In this document: positions 16,746 to 25,666 of the stretch, in pieces
How the letters are laid out: every line of letters begins with the position of its first letter
Numbering within the stretch: the stretch's first letter is position 1
NCBI GenBank assembly: GCA_032251435.1
Contig: JAVVEH010000043.1
Span: forward strand, 1 to 35,284
DNA: 35,284 nt
From: JAVVEH01 sp032251435
GTDB taxonomy: Bacteria > Verrucomicrobiota > Lentisphaeria > Oligosphaerales > MVZH01
Direction of reading: 5' to 3'
Made by a program: the position numbers and the translations under genes
The notes under the pieces: model-generated
What the model saw: only the letters and a program-made list of their open reading frames with translations
The model's database searches: none
Told to the model about the DNA's origin: nothing

Positions 16746-18524
16746 ATGAAATTTAAACTTGTCGCTGATCTGGAAAAACATCTGACGGAGACCTACGGGC
16801 AGCCCTGTCCGGAGATCGTGACCGAATGCCCGCCTCCGGATATGACCGGTGATATCACCGTGAATTGTTTTCGATTGACCAAGCCATTGCGGGCCAACCC
16901 CATGGCGGTCGCCGCGGAAGCCGCGCGATTTCTTTCCACGCATGCCGACGCGCGGGCCGCGGAAAGCGTCAAGGCGTTTGTGAATATTGTCCTAGAGCCC
17001 GTTGCTGTGTTCCGGGACGCCGTGGCGGATCCGGCCGGGTTGCTGAATGCCGTCTTACTGCCGGAAGGTGAGCGGCGCCGGATTGTCATCGAGTTTTCCG
17101 CTCCCAACACAAACAAACCCCAGCATCTCGGGCATGTCCGCAATAACACCCTCGGCCAGGCGGTCGCCAGTATTTTGAGCAAAGTGGGGCACGATGTGAT
17201 CCCGGTGAATTTGGTTAACGACCGCGGAATTCATATCTGTAAATCCATGCTGGCCTACCACCGTTTCGGGGACGGAGTCACGCCCGCCACCGCCCATAAA
17301 AAGGGCGATCATCTCGTCGGGGATTTTTACGTCCGTTATGACCGGGAACTGACTCGGCAGCTTGAGGAGCTGCGGGCCGCGCGGCCGGACCTGGCGGACA
17401 AGTCTAATGAGGATCTGTTTTCCGAAACCGAAATAGGCAAAGCCACTCAGGACATGCTGATCGCTTGGGAAAACGGCGACCCTGATGTCCGGGCGCTCTG
17501 GGGCATGATGAACGCCTGGGTGTTCGAGGGGTTTGCCGAAACCTACGCCCGTATGGGGATTGAATTTGAAAAAACGTACTTGGAAAGCGACACCTACACA
17601 TTGGGCAAGGGCATTGTTGAGGATGGCCTTAAAAAAGGGGTTTTCCAAAAACGTGAGGACGGCGCCGCGTTTATTGACCTTACCCAAGAGAAGTTGGATA
17701 CCAAAGTGGTTCTGCGCAGCGACGGCACCAGTGTCTACATCACCCAGGATTTGGGCACGACGCTGCTGAAACAGGATGAGTTCCAGCCGGATCAGCAGAT
17801 CTGGGTGGTGGGCGATGAGCAGATTTATCATTTCCGGGTTCTGTTCGCCATCCTCAAGCGCCTGGGCTACCCTTGGGCGGACAATCTCGTTCACATGGCG
17901 TACGGCATGGTGAACCTGCCTTCCGGTAAAATGAAAAGCCGGGAAGGAAAGGTGGTGGACGCGGACGATTTGTTTGACGAAATGGAGCGGCTGGCCCGGA
18001 CGGCCACGCTGGAACGCTGTGAAGAGGCCCCGGAAGATCTGGACCTGCGGGCCCGGGTTCTGGGGATGGCCGCGTTGAAGTTCATGCTGTTGAAGGTCAA
18101 TCCTAAAACAACCCTCATGTTCGATCCCGAAGCGTCGGTGAAGTTCGAGGGAGACACCGGGCCGTATGTCCTCTATGCCTACGCCCGGATTTGCTCCATG
18201 TTCCGTAAAGCCACCGCCGACGCGCTGTCCGGCGAGGTGGACTGGTCACTGCTCCAGGCGCCGGAAGAACTTGGTGTCGCGCTGCAACTGGCGGAATACG
18301 GACATGTGATGCGTAAGGCCGCCCAGGATTTTGACACATCCGGCCTGGCCGGGTATCTGCTGGAACTGGCCAAAGCCTTCAGCCGCTTTTACCGCGAATG
18401 CTCTGTTTTGTCCGCGGAGTCCGCGGAATTGCGCCGGGCCCGCCTGGCTCTCAGCGACCGGGTGCGTTCGGTGCTCAGAGACGGGCTCCAAAGCTTGACC
18501 ATCGGCACGCTCGAAAGCATGTGA
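16746..18524 (+). CDS. argS: Arginyl-tRNA synthetase
   Basis: This 592-residue class I aminoacyl-tRNA synthetase charges tRNA-Arg. It has the ArgRS-specific N-terminal domain (about residues 1-105). The HIGH signature appears in SAPNTNKPQHLGHVRN with H127, and the ArgRS form of the KMSKS loop is MKSREG from M396. The C-terminal DALR anticodon-binding domain begins near GPYVLYAYARI. The length is normal. The ribosome binding site is weak (GAAAAAG 6-7 bases upstream), but the start matches the family N-terminus and no better codon is near. It converges on carB, with only 16 bases between the two stops. Confidence 0.97.
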   Translation: MKFKLVADLEKHLTETYGQPCPEIVTECPPPDMTGDITVNCFRLTKPLRANPMAVAAEAARFLSTHADARAAESVKAFVNIVLEPVAVFRDAVADPAGLLNAVLLPEGERRRIVIEFSAPNTNKPQHLGHVRNNTLGQAVASILSKVGHDVIPVNLVNDRGIHICKSMLAYHRFGDGVTPATAHKKGDHLVGDFYVRYDRELTRQLEELRAARPDLADKSNEDLFSETEIGKATQDMLIAWENGDPDVRALWGMMNAWVFEGFAETYARMGIEFEKTYLESDTYTLGKGIVEDGLKKGVFQKREDGAAFIDLTQEKLDTKVVLRSDGTSVYITQDLGTTLLKQDEFQPDQQIWVVGDEQIYHFRVLFAILKRLGYPWADNLVHMAYGMVNLPSGKMKSREGKVVDADDLFDEMERLARTATLERCEEAPEDLDLRARVLGMAALKFMLLKVNPKTTLMFDPEASVKFEGDTGPYVLYAYARICSMFRKATADALSGEVDWSLLQAPEELGVALQLAEYGHVMRKAAQDFDTSGLAGYLLELAKAFSRFYRECSVLSAESAELRRARLALSDRVRSVLRDGLQSLTIGTLESM

Positions 18525-18540
18525 GTGACTGCGTCACGTT

Positions 18541-21500
18541 TCAGCTGATTTCCCGGTGATACGTCTGCAATGGGTTCACGCCGGTGCCGCCGGCGTTGTC
18601 GAGATACTCGGCGATGCCCTGGACCGCCGCCTTGGCGGCCGCCAGAGTGGTGATGTAGGGCACTTTATAGCGAATGGCGCTTTTGCGGATGTAGGAATCG
18701 TCCGTCTTGCCCTGCCGTCCGATCGGGGTGTTGACGACCAACTGGATGGTGCCGTTTTTGATCTCGTCGACAATGTCCGGGCGTCCCTCGCCCATCTTGG
18801 CGATGGTGGCGGCCGATATGCCGGCGGCGGTCAGGAAGGCGGCGGTGCCGTCGGTGGCCAGAATGCGGAAGCCGATATCGACGAAGCTTTTGGCAATATC
18901 CACGAGAACGGGTTTACGTTCGCGTTCGCTCACCGTCAGCAGCACGGTGCCGGCGCTGGGCAGAGTGGCTTTCGCCGCTTCCTGAGCTTTGTAGAACGCC
19001 AGGCCGAAGGAGTTCGCCAAGCCCATCACCTCACCGGTCGAGCGCATTTCCGGCCCCAGGACAGGATCGACTTCGGGGAACATCGGAAAGGGAAAGACCG
19101 ACTCCTTGACCCCGAAATGGGGGAAGGTGCTGACTTTGAGATTCAACTCGGCCAGTTTGGTTCCCAGCATGACCTGGGTGGCGATCCGCGCCATGGACAG
19201 GCCGCACACCTTGGACACCAGCGGCACCGTCCGGGACGCCCGCGGGTTGGCTTCCAGAACGTAGACCACATCATCGCAGATGGCGTACTGGATGTTCATC
19301 AAACCGATGACATTCAACCGCCGGGCGATCCGGCTGGTGTAGTCGCGGATGGTGGCGATGTGCTTCTCCGGGATACTGGTCGGCGGAATGACGCAGGCCG
19401 AGTCGCCGGAATGAATGCCGGCCAGCTCGATATGCTCCATGACGGCCGGGACGAAGGCGTCGGCGCCGTCGGCGATGGCGTCCGCTTCGGCCTCAATGGC
19501 GTTGTCGAGGAAACGGTCGATCAGAATGGGCCGGTCGGGCGTGACACCGACCGCGGCGGTGACATAGTGCCGCAGCATCTCCTCATCGTGGACGATTTCC
19601 ATGCCGCGCCCCCCCAGGACATAGGATGGACGGACCATCACCGGGTAGCCGATTCCGTCGGCGACATCGAGCGCTTCCGCCAGAGTGCTGGCCATGCCGG
19701 ACTCCGGCATCGGAATGGCCATGTCCTCCATGATCCGCCGGAAACGGTCGCGGTCCTCGGCTAAATCGATGGTCTCCGGGGTGGTGCCGAGGATTCGGAC
19801 CCCCGCCGCCTCGAGTTTGCCGGCGATGTTCAGCGGGGTCTGGCCGCCGAACTGGCAGATCACCCCGGCGGGCTGCTCCTTCTCGTAAATGGCCAGCACA
19901 TCCTCAACGGTGAGCGGTTCGAAATAGAGCTTGTCCGATGTGTCGTAGTCGGTCGAGACGGTTTCGGGATTGCAGTTGACCATGATGGTCTCGTAGTTCG
20001 CGTCGCGCAAGGCGAAGGCGGCGTGGACGCAGCAGTAGTCGAATTCGATGCCCTGGCCGATGCGGTTGGGGCCGCCGCCCAGAACCATGACCTTGCGTGG
20101 ATTGGTCGTGGCGGTTGTGACATCCGGGGCGTTGTAGGTGCTGAAATAGTAGGCGGCGTCCTCGACTCCGCTGACCGGCACCGGCTCCCAGCCTTCCGCC
20201 AGCCCGAGCGCCAGGCGTTTCCCGCGGACATCGCTCTCGTCAACACGCAGCAACTGGGCGATGTAGGCGTCGGCGAAGCCGTCCTTCTTGGCCCGGATCA
20301 GGAGATCGTCCGGCGGCAGTCCGCCAAGATGTCCGCGCAGTTCCCGCTCGAGTTGAACCAGTTCCTCCATCTGTTCGATGAACCAGGCTTTGATGTGGGT
20401 CAGGTCGTGAAGCTGCTGGACGGTGGCGCCTTTGCGCAGCGCCTCGTACATCAGCCACTGGCGCTGGCTGGAGGGTTCGCGCAGCCGGTCGAGAAGCGCG
20501 GGCAGCTCCATGGCCGTGTACTCGGCCACGTCGCCTAAACCGAGCCGGCCGTTCTCCAACGAGCGGATCGCCTTGAGAAAGGCTTCCTTGTAATTCTTGC
20601 CGATGCTCATCACTTCGCCCACCGCCCGCATCTGGGTGCCCAGCTTGTCCTCGACCCCTTTGAATTTCTCGAACGCCCAGCGGGCGAACTTGACCACGAC
20701 ATAGTCGCCGGACGGGGTGTATTTGTCAAGCGTGCCGTCGCGCCAGTAGGGGATCTCATCGAGGGTCAGGCCGGCGGCCAGCAGGCTGGACACGTAGGCG
20801 ATGGGAAAACCGGTCGCCTTCGAGGCCAGGGCCGACGAGCGCGAGGTGCGCGGGTTGATTTCGATGACCACCACCCGGTCGCTGACCGGATCATGGGCGA
20901 ACTGGACATTGGTGCCGCCGATGACCTCGATCGCCTCGACGATGGCGTAGGAATAATTCTGCAGGCGCTGCTGGAGTTCCGGGCTGACCGTCAGCATCGG
21001 CGCCGTGCAGTAGCTGTCGCCGGTGTGCACCCCCATGGCATCGACGTTTTCGATGAAGCAGACGGTGATCATCTGATTTTTGGTGTCGCGGACCACCTCG
21101 AGTTCCAGCTCCTCCCAGCCAAGCACCGATTCCTCAACGAGAATCTGATGAACCATGCTGGCCTGGAGTCCGCGCTGGGCCACCACCCGCAGCTCCTCGA
21201 CATTATAGACAAAACCGCCCCCGGTGCCGCCCATGGTGTAGGCCGGCCGGATGACCACCGGGTAGCCGATGCGCCCCGCCACCGCCTCGGCGTCCTCGAC
21301 GGTGGTGACCACCTCACTGCGGCACATTTCGATGCCGAGGCTGTCCATGGTGTCCTTGAAGGCATCGCGGTCCTCGCCCCGTTTGATGGCGTCGATCTGC
21401 ACCCCGATAATCTTGACTCCGTATCTTTCCAGCACCCCGGCGGCGGCCAGTTCGCTGGACAGGTTGAGGCCGGACTGGCCGCCGAGGTTGGGCAGCAGCG

Positions 21501-21753
21501 CGTCAGGACGTTCCTTGGCGATGATTTCAGTCATGCGCTCGATATTGAGCGGTTCGATGTAGGTGACATCCGCCATCCCGGGGTCAGTCATGATGGTGGC
21601 CGGATTCGAATTGACCAGGACAATCTCGTAGCCGAGCTGGCGCAGTGCCTTGCAGGCCTGGGTGCCGGAATAGTCGAATTCGCAGGCCTGGCCAATGACG
21701 ATGGGGCCGGAACCGATGATCATGATTTTATGGATGTCGTCGCGCTTTGGCAT
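18541..21753 (-). CDS. carB: Carbamoyl-phosphate synthase, large subunit
   Basis: This 1070-residue protein makes carbamoyl phosphate from bicarbonate, ATP and ammonia supplied by the small subunit CarA, for arginine and pyrimidine synthesis. The two homologous halves are visible: the N-terminal carboxyphosphate ATP-grasp unit starts at KIMIIGSGPIVIGQACEFDY, and the carbamate unit starts at KVMVLGGGPNRIGQGIEFDY. The last 130 residues form the MGS-like regulatory domain (VLLTVSERERKPVLVDIAKS onward, with NTPIGRQGKTDDSYIRKSAI), usually the site for UMP/ornithine control. The length equals that of the E. coli enzyme. carA is not adjacent. The ATG at 21753 has a GGAG about 11 bases upstream. Confidence 0.98.
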   Translation of the reverse strand: MPKRDDIHKIMIIGSGPIVIGQACEFDYSGTQACKALRQLGYEIVLVNSNPATIMTDPGMADVTYIEPLNIERMTEIIAKERPDALLPNLGGQSGLNLSSELAAAGVLERYGVKIIGVQIDAIKRGEDRDAFKDTMDSLGIEMCRSEVVTTVEDAEAVAGRIGYPVVIRPAYTMGGTGGGFVYNVEELRVVAQRGLQASMVHQILVEESVLGWEELELEVVRDTKNQMITVCFIENVDAMGVHTGDSYCTAPMLTVSPELQQRLQNYSYAIVEAIEVIGGTNVQFAHDPVSDRVVVIEINPRTSRSSALASKATGFPIAYVSSLLAAGLTLDEIPYWRDGTLDKYTPSGDYVVVKFARWAFEKFKGVEDKLGTQMRAVGEVMSIGKNYKEAFLKAIRSLENGRLGLGDVAEYTAMELPALLDRLREPSSQRQWLMYEALRKGATVQQLHDLTHIKAWFIEQMEELVQLERELRGHLGGLPPDDLLIRAKKDGFADAYIAQLLRVDESDVRGKRLALGLAEGWEPVPVSGVEDAAYYFSTYNAPDVTTATTNPRKVMVLGGGPNRIGQGIEFDYCCVHAAFALRDANYETIMVNCNPETVSTDYDTSDKLYFEPLTVEDVLAIYEKEQPAGVICQFGGQTPLNIAGKLEAAGVRILGTTPETIDLAEDRDRFRRIMEDMAIPMPESGMASTLAEALDVADGIGYPVMVRPSYVLGGRGMEIVHDEEMLRHYVTAAVGVTPDRPILIDRFLDNAIEAEADAIADGADAFVPAVMEHIELAGIHSGDSACVIPPTSIPEKHIATIRDYTSRIARRLNVIGLMNIQYAICDDVVYVLEANPRASRTVPLVSKVCGLSMARIATQVMLGTKLAELNLKVSTFPHFGVKESVFPFPMFPEVDPVLGPEMRSTGEVMGLANSFGLAFYKAQEAAKATLPSAGTVLLTVSERERKPVLVDIAKSFVDIGFRILATDGTAAFLTAAGISAATIAKMGEGRPDIVDEIKNGTIQLVVNTPIGRQGKTDDSYIRKSAIRYKVPYITTLAAAKAAVQGIAEYLDNAGGTGVNPLQTYHREIS

Positions 21754-22050
21754 GGTGGGTTGTCTCCGTTTGAATGTGAGCTCCGCAAGATCAATAATAT
21801 TGTAGCACCCCCCCCGCTAAACACAATTCAAACCGACAACGAATTCACCCGCTTCGGCCCGCGCATGGAACGCACCCGTTCCCGGCGGGTGATCGGGGGG
21901 ATGGCGCGGTTGTCCGCGGGACGCGTGCTCTCATTGAGAACAACATTCCAGCATTCCATGGGATGACCGTGTGCCATTTCCATTTCTCGTTTTATATTGT
22001 CCCTGGTGTCACTGGAAATGGATTCAGGCTCATGGGTTTTACCAGTGAGA
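21754..22050. other. Intergenic region between carB and the prepilin-like gene
   Basis: This divergent spacer of 297 bases must hold the carB promoter and probably that of the prepilin-like gene. It contains a C8 run near 21815. I see no clear gene or strong promoter. The prepilin-like reading frame stays open back to a TTG at 21997. Confidence 0.5.
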
Positions 22051-22899
22051 ATGAGAAAACATGATCAGCCGGCCGGCCGGCCGGGAGTGAACACGGCGAA
22101 GTCAAGCTCAACCAAGACCTTCACCTTGATTGAGCTACTCGTGGTCATCGCCATGATCGGCATCCTGATGTCATTGTTGTTGCCGGCGCTTAAACAAGCC
22201 CGGGACCGGGCTCAGGAAATGGCCTGCGCCAGCAACCTGCGGCAACTGGGGATTGCCGTCATCGGTTACACCGTGGATTTCCACGACTTTCTTCCCCAGC
22301 CATCACAGGACGCGGATATTCCTGACGCCTCGGCCCGGGGCACCGCGCTTTGGTTCAACGCCCTGGACTGTTATTTGGGGGAAGAGAGGCTTTCTTACAG
22401 CAGCGCCTCCGCGGCGAATCGAAACTACACCCAGTCTAAACAATGCGCGCTGTGGAAAGGGTTTCCTGATAAAATCATCAGCGGCTCATTCAACGCCCGG
22501 CAAAGCAGCCGGACCATTAAAATGAACGCGTTCTTAGGAGACATTGGTGACGATTTAGCCGACAATCCCACTGATGTTAAGTTTTTCCAGGTGACATGCG
22601 TCAAAAAACCCACACAAACGGTTGTTTTCTTCGACGGGAGGGCTTGGGACACACCCTCGGCGACAACCGGGAACGTTGATACGGCTGGCACCAGCTCCTT
22701 TCACGGCGAGGAAGTTTACGTGGGAATACGCCATCCCCAAAATAGTGTGAACGTGACCTTTGTTGACGGGCATGTTGAGAATGTGTCGCAAGCGGTACGC
22801 GTGACTGACACGGGATATCTTGGATGGTATAAGGCCACCGCCGGCGAGCAGTGTCTCAACTGGTTCCGCTTAGGCCGCGGGGGAGTGTACGACAATTGA
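22051..22899 (+). CDS. Type II secretion/prepilin-like protein with C-terminal DG motif
   Basis: This protein of about 282 residues has a prepilin leader and helix, TKTFTLIELLVVIAMIGIL, followed by LLPALKQARDRAQEMACASNLRQLG. This is the signature of the large prepilin-type families of Lentisphaerota, Verrucomicrobiota and Planctomycetes. The C-terminal RHPQNSVNVTFVDGHVE matches their H-(about 9-10)-DG motif. The residue before the FTLIE phenylalanine is Thr rather than Gly, so classical prepilin peptidase processing is uncertain. The start is not certain: ATG at 22051 gives a 23-residue leader, while ATG at 22018 and TTG at 21997 are in frame upstream. None has a strong ribosome binding site. 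The function is probably extracellular; the partner is unknown. Confidence 0.8.
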   Translation: MRKHDQPAGRPGVNTAKSSSTKTFTLIELLVVIAMIGILMSLLLPALKQARDRAQEMACASNLRQLGIAVIGYTVDFHDFLPQPSQDADIPDASARGTALWFNALDCYLGEERLSYSSASAANRNYTQSKQCALWKGFPDKIISGSFNARQSSRTIKMNAFLGDIGDDLADNPTDVKFFQVTCVKKPTQTVVFFDGRAWDTPSATTGNVDTAGTSSFHGEEVYVGIRHPQNSVNVTFVDGHVENVSQAVRVTDTGYLGWYKATAGEQCLNWFRLGRGGVYDN

Positions 22900-23084
22900 T
22901 GCCATTGGTATCCCTCCGTTGGACTCGAACCGCTTCGCGGGATGTAAACACGCGTCATCATATTGGCGGCACACGCGTTCTGGCATTACCTTGCCCCACA
23001 CGTCCGCGGAGCGCGTCCGGCGATGGAAAAGGACACAACCGGGTTATATCTATGGAACAGTGTGCCCGCGGTGACGACGGGCGC

Positions 23085-23138
23085 GTGCCTTGGCATCCGG
23101 CGCGGAGCGCTTCGCCCGCGCCGGGCACATTTTTTTTT
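23085..23138 (+). terminator. Strong hairpin with T9 tract (terminator or attenuator)
   Basis: CCGGCGCGG (23097-23105) pairs perfectly with CCGCGCCGG (23116-23124), and GCG/CGC extends the stem inward after one bulged A. Outer GTGCC (23085-23089) can pair with GGCAC (23124-23128). Nine T follow at 23130-23138. It would terminate the prepilin-like transcript. It also lies only 14 bases before the esterase start, so it could act as an attenuator for that gene. Confidence 0.7.
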
Positions 23139-23152
23139 GAACGGATCAATCC

Positions 23153-25201
23153 ATGAGATACCGGGTCGGATTTAAGTTGTTGTTCTGGCTGCTCGCCGCA
23201 TGGTCTATTCTGAACCTTCAGGGACAGGACACCCGTCTTGACGGCGGGCCCGGCACCGCCGTCCCCGAGGCGCTCCCGCCGGTGTCCCCCGCGGGCTTGA
23301 GGGATCAGTTGCTGGATCGGCGGGAACGGCTGGCGCGGTCCGCTGAAAAAGTGTTTGAACCGGTGACCCCCGGCGCGTTGCCCGAGGCGTCTCCCACGCC
23401 GGAGGAGACAAGCCTGGCTCTGGCCGCCCTGCAGGTTGAAAAAGCGCTGGATTATTTGACCGCCACCCCTCCCGCCATATCCCAAGCTGACCTCCATCTG
23501 CGGGTGAGTGATCTGATCGTCGAGCGGAACATGACCGCTCTGCCCATCGGGGGACGCTTGACGGAGCGCGCGTATTTCGCCCGGAATGACCGGTCGCCTC
23601 AGCCGTGGTTTTTCTTTAAACCGGGAAAGCATGACGGGAAAACGCCTCTCCCTTTAGTGGTGTTTTTACATGGCTACGTGCCCTCAACATCACGCGTGGC
23701 CCCCTTCCTGGTGTCCGATTTCGTCCTTGATCTGGCGGAAGAGTATGGCTGCTATTTCGCCATCCCTCACGGGCGGACAAACACCGACTTTCAATACGCC
23801 GGGGAAGTGGATGTTTTGCGGGTGATTGAAGAGGCGAAAGCGTTTTTTCCCGTGGATGAAAACCGGATTTACCTGCTGGGAATCTCCATGGGCGGCGCCG
23901 GTGTCTGGCATGTGAGCACGCATTATCCCACTCCGTTCGCGGGTGTCGCGCCCATTAACGGGCAGGGAGATTGGTTCCGCTTTTGGAATGACATGTTTCA
24001 CTATCCGGCCCGGAAACAGTTGCCCGGGCATATTCAATATGTGTTCGGGATGAACAATCCACTGGATCTGGCCGGAAATTTGTCGAATCTTTATTCCTAC
24101 AGCCAGCACGCCACCCGGTGTTTTGTGGGAGTGGGACACACCAAATCCATGGTGGAGGCCCTCGGGAAAGCCGGGGCACCGCATGATTTTTTTGAAGACC
24201 CGGATGAACTCGGGCATTATATCTACTGGCGCCCGGATTGCTGGCGGCGGGCGTTCGCGAAACTGCTGGGGGATCCGGCGAAGACGAGACGCGCCGCTCC
24301 CCGGTCACTTCAATACACAACCTATAATCTGCGCTTCCCCGGCGCCTACTGGGCGGAAATAACCCGGATTCAGCGGTGGGGAAAACCAGCGTCGGTCGCG
24401 GCGGAATGGCCGGAAAACGGGCCGCTCACCCTGACAACTGAAAATGTCGCCAAGGTGATCATAACCGTGCCGGAAGGGTTCGCGGACCCCGCGGGAAACG
24501 TGACGGTGATGCTGAATGGAAAGACCGCCGCTGTTGACGTTGAGACTGTCAATGGACAGCGGAAACTATCTTTAACCGTCGCGGAGTCCGCGGAAAAAGC
24601 TCCCATCGCTCCCAAAAGCTCCCGTGTCTGCGGACCCGTGGCGGATGTGTTTAATTTCCCCTTTATTATTGTCTGCGGAACCGGGGGGCCGCCTGAAACA
24701 CAAGAGAAAAACGCTGATTTGGCACGACGCCTGGCGGCGGACTGGCAGGCCTATGCTGAAGGCCGCGCCCGCATGGTCCGCGATGTGGATGTGACCCCCG
24801 ACATGATGAAACATAACGGCTTAGTGCTGATCGGTTTCCCGGATGAGAATTCCGTGTACGCGGAGGTCGCGGAAAAGTTTCCCATCGCGGTCACTGACAA
24901 CGACATTGTCTTGCCGGATGGCGCGTCATTCTCCAAACAAGATCATGGATTGATCATGACACAACCGAACCCCCTGTTCCCGGACCGCTACGTGCTGGTT
25001 TACGCGGGCAAACACTGGGGTGCGGGCCGCAGCCCCAATCACACATTCGACTGTCTGCCGGATTTCGCCGTGTTTACTGAGGCGATTGTGGAACCGGTCG
25101 GTTACAACGCCTTCAAAGCCGCGGGGCTGTTTGATTCCAACTGGACATACAGCCGGGAATTAACGGATTTCCCCGCACCTCCTCCCCCCCCGGAAAAATA
25201 G
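23153..25201 (+). CDS. Secreted alpha/beta-hydrolase (esterase/prolyl oligopeptidase-like)
   Basis: This 682-residue protein has a signal peptide (LLFWLLAAWSILNLQGQ). The alpha/beta-hydrolase core lies at about residues 160-380: LPLVVFLHGY provides the oxyanion region, GISMGG holds the nucleophile S245, and the likely catalytic histidine is H355 in ELGHYIYW. This resembles PHB depolymerase/acetyl-esterase-like hydrolases (the LpqC and DPP4-like group). The C-terminal 280 residues form a separate domain without a motif I recognise, rich in beta strands, with LVYAGKHWGAG near the end. It may act on plant or algal polysaccharide esters, like the nearby GH30-like enzyme; this is inference. The ATG has only a weak GGAT upstream. 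Confidence 0.8.
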   Translation: MRYRVGFKLLFWLLAAWSILNLQGQDTRLDGGPGTAVPEALPPVSPAGLRDQLLDRRERLARSAEKVFEPVTPGALPEASPTPEETSLALAALQVEKALDYLTATPPAISQADLHLRVSDLIVERNMTALPIGGRLTERAYFARNDRSPQPWFFFKPGKHDGKTPLPLVVFLHGYVPSTSRVAPFLVSDFVLDLAEEYGCYFAIPHGRTNTDFQYAGEVDVLRVIEEAKAFFPVDENRIYLLGISMGGAGVWHVSTHYPTPFAGVAPINGQGDWFRFWNDMFHYPARKQLPGHIQYVFGMNNPLDLAGNLSNLYSYSQHATRCFVGVGHTKSMVEALGKAGAPHDFFEDPDELGHYIYWRPDCWRRAFAKLLGDPAKTRRAAPRSLQYTTYNLRFPGAYWAEITRIQRWGKPASVAAEWPENGPLTLTTENVAKVIITVPEGFADPAGNVTVMLNGKTAAVDVETVNGQRKLSLTVAESAEKAPIAPKSSRVCGPVADVFNFPFIIVCGTGGPPETQEKNADLARRLAADWQAYAEGRARMVRDVDVTPDMMKHNGLVLIGFPDENSVYAEVAEKFPIAVTDNDIVLPDGASFSKQDHGLIMTQPNPLFPDRYVLVYAGKHWGAGRSPNHTFDCLPDFAVFTEAIVEPVGYNAFKAAGLFDSNWTYSRELTDFPAPPPPPEK

Positions 25202-25666
25202 GCCAACCGCATTGGTTTTCTATTATTTCCCGCCCGCATAGAGATGGGGCCGGGAAGTGACGTGGTTTGAGTTCATGCGTCAGCATGTCTGCACTGCTTT
25301 ATCTCTCGACCGTTCCGCGACCGCGGGAAAAATGGCAACGCGCGGCCGCCAAGCCCCCTCCCGACTATTTTCACGGACGTGGACTCTCCCGTATTTTTTT
25401 TTGAAAAAAGATGCGAAAAAAAAGAGGGGCCAATTCCATCCTTTTGTTTTTCAAAACCATCCGGGATAAGACAAGAAAAGACCTTATACGCCGAATAAGT
25501 GTAAAAAGGGGTTTAATACATCAAAAAGTGTAATAAATCTGTTGTTGCATTCATAGATAAACGCGTTATACGTAAACTAAGTCATCGCAGTGAAGTCATG
25601 CGCGGAGAAAAGTTGAAAATGGCCTCTTTTTTAATATTAAATGGCCGATCGGAAAAGGAGTGAGCA
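25202..25666. other. Intergenic and probable regulatory region before the CRISPR-Cas locus
   Basis: This gene-free stretch of 465 bases changes composition. It is GC-rich at the left with a TTCCCG/CGGGAA hairpin near 25229-25256, has a T9 run near 25396, and is clearly AT-rich from about 25480 on. The AT-rich part contains direct repeats AAGTGTAA (25497-25504 and 25526-25533) and TTATACG (25484-25490 and 25566-25572). These could be binding sites for the WYL regulator encoded just downstream. No small protein with a good ribosome binding site is seen. Confidence 0.45.
25545..25572 (+). promoter_or_regulatory. Possible promoter of the WYL-HIRAN-cas operon
   Basis: TTGCAT (25545-25550) and TATACG (25567-25572) are spaced by 16 bases, 94 bases upstream of the WYL gene. 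The -10 element overlaps one copy of the TTATACG repeat, which would suit a regulated promoter. The call is by eye only. Confidence 0.35.

Noticed and set aside
17055..17894. Open frame of 279 codons antisense to argS
   Set aside because: argS on the plus strand is complete with all motifs; the antisense translation has no family character.
18522..18545. Small GTGAC-TGC-GTCAC hairpin between the argS and carB stops
   Set aside because: The stem is only 5 bp and no T-tract follows on either strand, so it is not a convincing terminator.
18556..19764. Long open frame of 402 codons antisense to carB (and another of 357 codons at 20893-21966)
   Set aside because: They lie opposite a full-length, highly conserved carB and show low-complexity Gly/Asp/His-rich translation typical of antisense frames in GC-rich genes.
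25202..25666. Possible tracrRNA or anti-repeat in the long spacer before the WYL gene
   Set aside because: No stretch complementary to the repeat was found, and type V-A needs no tracrRNA.
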